This document shows positions 4,930 through 7,410 of a DNA stretch of 7,410 nt, in pieces. This DNA is from Candidatus Colwelliibacteriota bacterium. Lineage in GTDB: Bacteria > Patescibacteriota > Minisyncoccia > UBA6257 > Colwellbacteraceae. The position numbers and the translations under genes were made by a program. The notes beneath the pieces were generated by a model. That model saw nothing but the letters and a program-made list of their open reading frames with translations. It ran no database searches and was not told where the DNA came from. The stretch spans positions 1-7,410 of the forward strand of contig JALOAR010000023.1 in assembly GCA_023228665.1 (NCBI GenBank), read 5' to 3'. Position 1 is the first letter of the stretch. Each line of letters begins with the position of its first letter.

Positions 4930-5373
4930 TTAACCGAGCATTTCCCTGACAACTTCGGACACAGCCTTGCCGTCAGCTCCTTTAATTTCGGCCATTGCGG
5001 ATTTCATCACAGAAGAAAATTCTGATTCTCCGGAATCAATTATTTTTTTAACTACAGTTTCAATCTCTTCTTTTGTCGGTTCGGGCGGAAGATATTCTTT
5101 TATAATCTTCAATTCCCTTTCCTCGTTCTCTGCAAGCTCGGGACGATTTGCTTTAGAATATATGTCTATGGATTCTCTTCTCTTCTTTGCTTCGCGCTTT
5201 AAAATAGTTATGAGTTCATCTTCGGTCAGCTCATCTCCCTCTCCCTTGCTCCTCTTAGCGATAGCTTCATTTTGAAAAACAGAAGATACTAATCGCAAAA
5301 CGCCGACACGAAAGCTATCGGCATTTTTAAGGGCTGTCTTAATGTCGGATATTATTTTTTCCTTCAAAGACAT
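4930..5373 (-). CDS. yqeY: GatB/YqeY domain protein
   Basis: A complete 147-residue YqeY family protein, the helical domain that is also fused to the C-terminus of GatB in tRNA-dependent amidotransferase. There it helps bind tRNA. The role of the stand-alone form is not settled. Visible family features are the N-terminal LKEKI..DIKTALK, the KREAKKRRESIDIYSKANRP segment (75-94), EYLPP (113-117), and a C-terminal Gly-Ala-Asp-Gly-Lys turn with VVREML. In many bacteria yqeY follows rpsU, as it does here with a 9-nt gap. No Shine-Dalgarno precedes the ATG. TATAAT (5387-5382) spans the rpsU stop, 8 nt before the start, and might act as an internal promoter. Confidence 0.92.
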   Translation of the reverse strand: MSLKEKIISDIKTALKNADSFRVGVLRLVSSVFQNEAIAKRSKGEGDELTEDELITILKREAKKRRESIDIYSKANRPELAENEERELKIIKEYLPPEPTKEEIETVVKKIIDSGESEFSSVMKSAMAEIKGADGKAVSEVVREMLG

Positions 5374-5382
5374 ATGGAATTA

Positions 5383-5598
5383 TTATAACAAACCTTCTTT
5401 TCTTTTTTTGTCGTACTCGTTTTTCTTAGCGAGACGATGCAAAGCGGAAAGGTGGCGGGAGCGATTGCTTTGGTTGCGCTTATGAAACCTTCTTTTTTTT
5501 GTTTCTAAAAGAATGCCAGAATGCTGGACCTTCTTAGAGAAACGGTATATCAGCGAACCGGCTGACTCTCCTTCCTTCTTTTTGATAGTAATTGGCAT
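5383..5598 (-). CDS. rpsU: Small-subunit ribosomal protein bS21
   Basis: A 71-residue bS21, very basic as expected, with the typical GESAGSLIYRFSKKVQHSGIL region (about 11-31) and an Arg/Lys-rich helical tail (KKRRFHKRNQ). bS21 sits on the platform of the 30S subunit near the anti-Shine-Dalgarno helix and assists initiation. The start is the ATG at 5598, giving the standard N-terminus MPITIKKK. The frame is open upstream, but that part overlaps the HIT gene and has no bS21 similarity. The gene lies 16 nt after the HIT stop and 9 nt before yqeY. Its presence is of interest beside a gene run that appears not to use Shine-Dalgarno sequences. No Shine-Dalgarno is visible here either. Confidence 0.94.
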   Translation of the reverse strand: MPITIKKKEGESAGSLIYRFSKKVQHSGILLETKKRRFHKRNQSNRSRHLSALHRLAKKNEYDKKRKEGLL

Positions 5599-5614
5599 AA
5601 TTTTCGTAAATTGA

Positions 5615-6019
5615 TTACCCGGCAATTTTTGCCTGGATTTCTTCCAAGCTTTCTTTCGGGGGGTTTTTAACCACTGAATGGAGCGACCCTCCGCCGTCCC
5701 CTTCAAATCTCGGTATTATGTGGACATGAAGGTGGTCAATTGCCTGACCGCCTATTCTACCCTGGTTTATGCCTATTGTAAACCCTCTTGGGGCTAACTT
5801 TTCCTTTATTAATGCGGTTACTTTTTTAACCGATTGGAAGAAAGGTCCGATCAACTCTTCGGGAAGATCGAGGATATTTTCGGCGTGAATTTTAGGGATT
5901 ACGAGCGCATGCCCTGGCGCTAGCGGATGAAGGTCTAGAAACGCTAAAGCGACATCATCTTCGTATATTACCGACGAAGGTATTTCTTTTGAAGCTATTT
6001 TGCAAAAAAGACAATCCAT
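5615..6019 (-). CDS. HIT family (HINT-like) nucleotide hydrolase
   Basis: A 134-residue protein of the histidine-triad superfamily, whose HINT branch hydrolyses the phosphoramidate bond of AMP-linked substrates. The triad HLHVH followed by IIPRF (about 95-104) is intact, with the central His of the triad as the nucleophile. The N-terminal CLFCKI (3-8) carries the CxxC zinc motif found in many bacterial members. IYEDDVALAFLDLHPLAPGHALVIPK (18-43) is the family's nucleotide-binding strand region. It appears to be the first gene of the minus-strand run, diverging from the orphan gene at 6130. TAGAAT lies 6 nt before the ATG with no Shine-Dalgarno, which would give a leaderless or nearly leaderless transcript. 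The exact cellular substrate cannot be told. Confidence 0.93.
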   Translation of the reverse strand: MDCLFCKIASKEIPSSVIYEDDVALAFLDLHPLAPGHALVIPKIHAENILDLPEELIGPFFQSVKKVTALIKEKLAPRGFTIGINQGRIGGQAIDHLHVHIIPRFEGDGGGSLHSVVKNPPKESLEEIQAKIAG

Positions 6020-6025
6020 ACGTGT

Positions 6026-6031
6026 ATTCTA
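6026..6031 (-). promoter_or_regulatory. Possible -10 box of the HIT-rpsU-yqeY-ybeY run
   Basis: TAGAAT on the minus strand, 6 nt before the ATG at 6019. No good -35 box is seen at the right distance. Transcription would begin at or beside the start codon. The region is AT-rich, so chance is a real alternative. Confidence 0.35.
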
Positions 6032-6067
6032 AAGCGAATATTTAAAACTTAAAAGCCTAATTTTTAA

Positions 6068-6096
6068 TTGACAATTTATATAATTTATGGTACAAT
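6068..6096 (+). promoter_or_regulatory. Strong promoter of the orphan gene at 6130
   Basis: A consensus TTGACA (6068-6073), a 17-bp spacer and TACAAT (6091-6096) make the best promoter in the window. The start is expected near 6103, giving a leader of about 27 nt. It points away from the HIT-ftsZ run. Confidence 0.85.
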
Positions 6097-6115
6097 GGGG
6101 CTATTAAAAATTGAA

Positions 6116-6121
6116 AAGGGG
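6116..6121 (+). promoter_or_regulatory. Shine-Dalgarno AAGGGG
   Basis: AAGGGG lies 8 nt before the ATG at 6130, the same spacing as the AAGGGAG ahead of the orphan gene at 1000. It supports this start. Confidence 0.7.
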
Positions 6122-6129
6122 TGTAAGGG

Positions 6130-6408
6130 ATGAGTCTTTTTAAAAAGAAATTGATAAAACACAGTTTTGAAGTAAAAACAGCATTAGCTGTTTTAGAAAT
6201 TGAGGTTATAATCGACCCCGAAAAATTAGAACAAGATATTACAAAAGAAATAATCTCAAAAAACTCCGAGTTGATAGACTTGTTTACCGGGGAAAGAAAC
6301 AGATATCTACCGCCGGAATTAATTTGCGACCGAATCGCTTCTCTTATCGGACCGGAATTTAGGAGAAATATAAAATTAATAATCGGTTTTAAAAAAGCAG
6401 CCAAATAG
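6130..6408 (+). CDS. Small hypothetical protein, independently transcribed
   Basis: I do not recognise this 92-residue protein. It has a basic N-terminus (LFKKKLIKH), an acidic, probably helical middle (residues 29-50), the segment LFTGERNRYLPPELICDRI (51-69), and a basic C-terminus ending FKKAAK. No signal peptide, membrane helix or metal motif is visible. A consensus promoter, a Shine-Dalgarno and an intrinsic terminator frame it exactly, so expression is likely, perhaps at a high level. It lies alone between the divergent HIT gene and the convergent hisS gene. The antisense ORF here has no start signals of its own and is a shadow. No clear similarity to the orphan at 1000 was seen. Confidence 0.8.
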   Translation: MSLFKKKLIKHSFEVKTALAVLEIEVIIDPEKLEQDITKEIISKNSELIDLFTGERNRYLPPELICDRIASLIGPEFRRNIKLIIGFKKAAK

Positions 6409-6421
6409 GCTGCTTCTTTTT
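6391..6421. terminator. Bidirectional intrinsic terminator overlapping the stop codon
   Basis: AAGCAGCC (6395-6402) and GGCTGCTT (6408-6415) form an 8-bp stem around AAATA, followed by TCTTTTT on the plus strand and TTTTTT on the minus strand. The TAG stop of the orphan gene (6406-6408) lies at the loop, so its last codons are part of the hairpin. It also terminates the converging hisS transcript. Confidence 0.9.
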
Positions 6422-6435
6422 ATATTAATAATTTT

Positions 6436-7410
6436 TTATTTTCCGTTCAGTTTCTTTTTAACCTTCTCTATTATCTTTGATACAGGCACGTTTTCTTGGG
6501 TGCCGGTTTTCATATCGCGTAAAATAACCGTTTCTTCATAGACTTCTTTCTGCCCGATGATAAGAGCGATGGGACAATTTTCCTTATCGGCAACCTTGAG
6601 CTGCGCTTGCAGAGATTTTTTACCGAAAGCATCAATAATTTTAATCCCCGATTTATAAAACTCTTCTGAAAGAGCGAACGCTTTTTGTTTTGCCGTGTCA
6701 CCGACATGAGCTAAAAAAGCTCTCCTTTTCTTTTTAATTTCGGCGCCTTCTTCCTTTTCTTGAAGCATGCTGATTATCCTATCAACTCCAAGAGCAACGC
6801 CAACCGCCGGAGTATTCTTCCCCCCTATCATCTCGGCAAGATAGTCATAACGGCCTCCTCCGCCAAGAGCGATTCCTTCTCCTTCGCTAAACAGTTCAAA
6901 GACTGTCCTGTTGTAATAATCCAAACCGCGGACAAGATATGGATTTAATGAATAAGGTATTTTAACTTCATCAAGAAATTCAAGAACGCCTTTGAAGTGG
7001 CTCCTACAGGGACTGCAGAGGCTATCTAAAATACTTGGCGCGTTAGCTCTAAGCTCGGCACAACGCTCTTCTTTACAATCCAGCAACCTAAGAGGATTAA
7101 CCTCTAGCCTCTTTTCGCAGTCTTTGCATATAAGACCTCCTTTTTTGCCGTTATAAGCTTCAATCTCTTTTCTATAAAAATCCTGAAGCTTTTTCTTGTA
7201 TATTCCGCGGCACTGTTTGCAACCGATACTGTTTACTTCAAGAATAACGTCCTTAACTTTCATTTTTTCTAGAAAATGGACCGAAGCAAGCATAATCTTG
7301 GCGTCAAATATCGGGTCCGGCTCTCCGCCGACTATTTCAAAGCCCGCTTGGTAAAATTGTCTGAACCTGCCAGCTTGAGGTCGCTCGTGACGAAAGTTAG
7401 GTCCAAAATA
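6436..7410 (-). CDS. hisS: Histidyl-tRNA synthetase, C-terminal 324 residues (N-terminus outside the window)
   Basis: A class II synthetase that charges tRNA-His in the cytoplasm. The reading frame is open to the window edge, so the protein is partial. The visible part begins at motif 2, with GPNFRHERPQAGRFRQFYQAG within the first 25 residues. It continues through a Cys-rich insertion (CKQC, CKDC, LDCKEERC) of the kind found in many bacterial HisRS. The HisRS-specific LVRGLDYYNRTVFE and the motif 3 region GGGGRYDYLAEMIGG..GVALGVDRI follow. The anticodon-binding domain forms the last 95 or so residues and ends in a Lys-rich tail. The ATG at 7293 lies inside the enzyme and is not the start. The gene converges on the orphan at 6130 and shares its terminator. 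Confidence 0.96.
   Translation of the reverse strand, partial: YFGPNFRHERPQAGRFRQFYQAGFEIVGGEPDPIFDAKIMLASVHFLEKMKVKDVILEVNSIGCKQCRGIYKKKLQDFYRKEIEAYNGKKGGLICKDCEKRLEVNPLRLLDCKEERCAELRANAPSILDSLCSPCRSHFKGVLEFLDEVKIPYSLNPYLVRGLDYYNRTVFELFSEGEGIALGGGGRYDYLAEMIGGKNTPAVGVALGVDRIISMLQEKEEGAEIKKKRRAFLAHVGDTAKQKAFALSEEFYKSGIKIIDAFGKKSLQAQLKVADKENCPIALIIGQKEVYEETVILRDMKTGTQENVPVSKIIEKVKKKLNGK

Noticed and set aside
5599..5706. Upstream extension of the rpsU reading frame to 107 residues
   Set aside because: The extra 36 residues overlap the 3' end of the HIT gene in another frame and do not resemble bS21. The start at 5598 gives the standard N-terminus and length.
6057..6404. Minus-strand ORF of 115 residues opposite the orphan gene at 6130
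   Set aside because: The plus strand has a consensus promoter, a Shine-Dalgarno and a fitting terminator; the minus ORF has none and runs across that promoter.
1..7410. CRISPR array, phage genes, insertion-sequence transposase or recoded UGA
   Set aside because: No regularly spaced direct repeats, transposase or phage domains were seen. No conserved gene needs UGA read as an amino acid.

Overview
The window looks like a piece of a Candidate Phyla Radiation (Patescibacteria) chromosome, most probably a Parcubacteria-type genome. The reasons are the compact layout, the AT-leaning coding sequence, a housekeeping run HIT - rpsU - yqeY - ybeY - ftsA - ftsZ - pspC on one strand, and a transfer-RNA gene broken by a group I intron. 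This placement is inference from gene content; no marker search was run. The standard genetic code fits every gene read here.

Region by region: (1) 17-697, minus strand, is a tRNA-Asn(GUU) gene split in the anticodon by a 609-nt group I intron that carries an HNH homing-endonuclease gene. Exons, P1/IGS, P2, P3, P4, P5, P7, P8 and P9 can all be paired by eye. (2) 698-999 is non-coding: the tRNA promoter, two palindromic repeats, and the promoter and ribosome site of a plus-strand orphan gene. (3) 1000-1350 (+) is that orphan small protein, closed by a bidirectional terminator. (4) 1388-1500 is a composite of palindromic repeats. (5) 1507-6019 (-) is a tight gene run: HIT hydrolase, ribosomal protein bS21, YqeY, YbeY, FtsA, FtsZ, PspC. 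ftsA and ftsZ overlap by one base. (6) 6020-6129 holds divergent promoters. (7) 6130-6408 (+) is a second orphan small protein with a strong promoter, closed by another bidirectional terminator. (8) 6436-7410 (-) is the C-terminal 324 residues of histidyl-tRNA synthetase, running off the window.

The minus-strand run joins translation (bS21, YbeY, nearby HisRS and tRNA-Asn) with cell division: FtsZ, its membrane anchor FtsA, and a small PspC membrane protein. The two plus-strand genes are independent units with their own promoter and Shine-Dalgarno sequence, which the minus-strand genes lack.

Three things stand out. The first is the tRNA-Asn intron, in which the endonuclease gene occupies the P1 loop and overlaps the IGS and P2. 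The second is a family of same-orientation palindromic repeats, one copy of which forms the tip of a P7.2-like stem inside the intron. The third is an FtsZ with a roughly 80-residue, histone-H1-like lysine-rich N-terminal extension.
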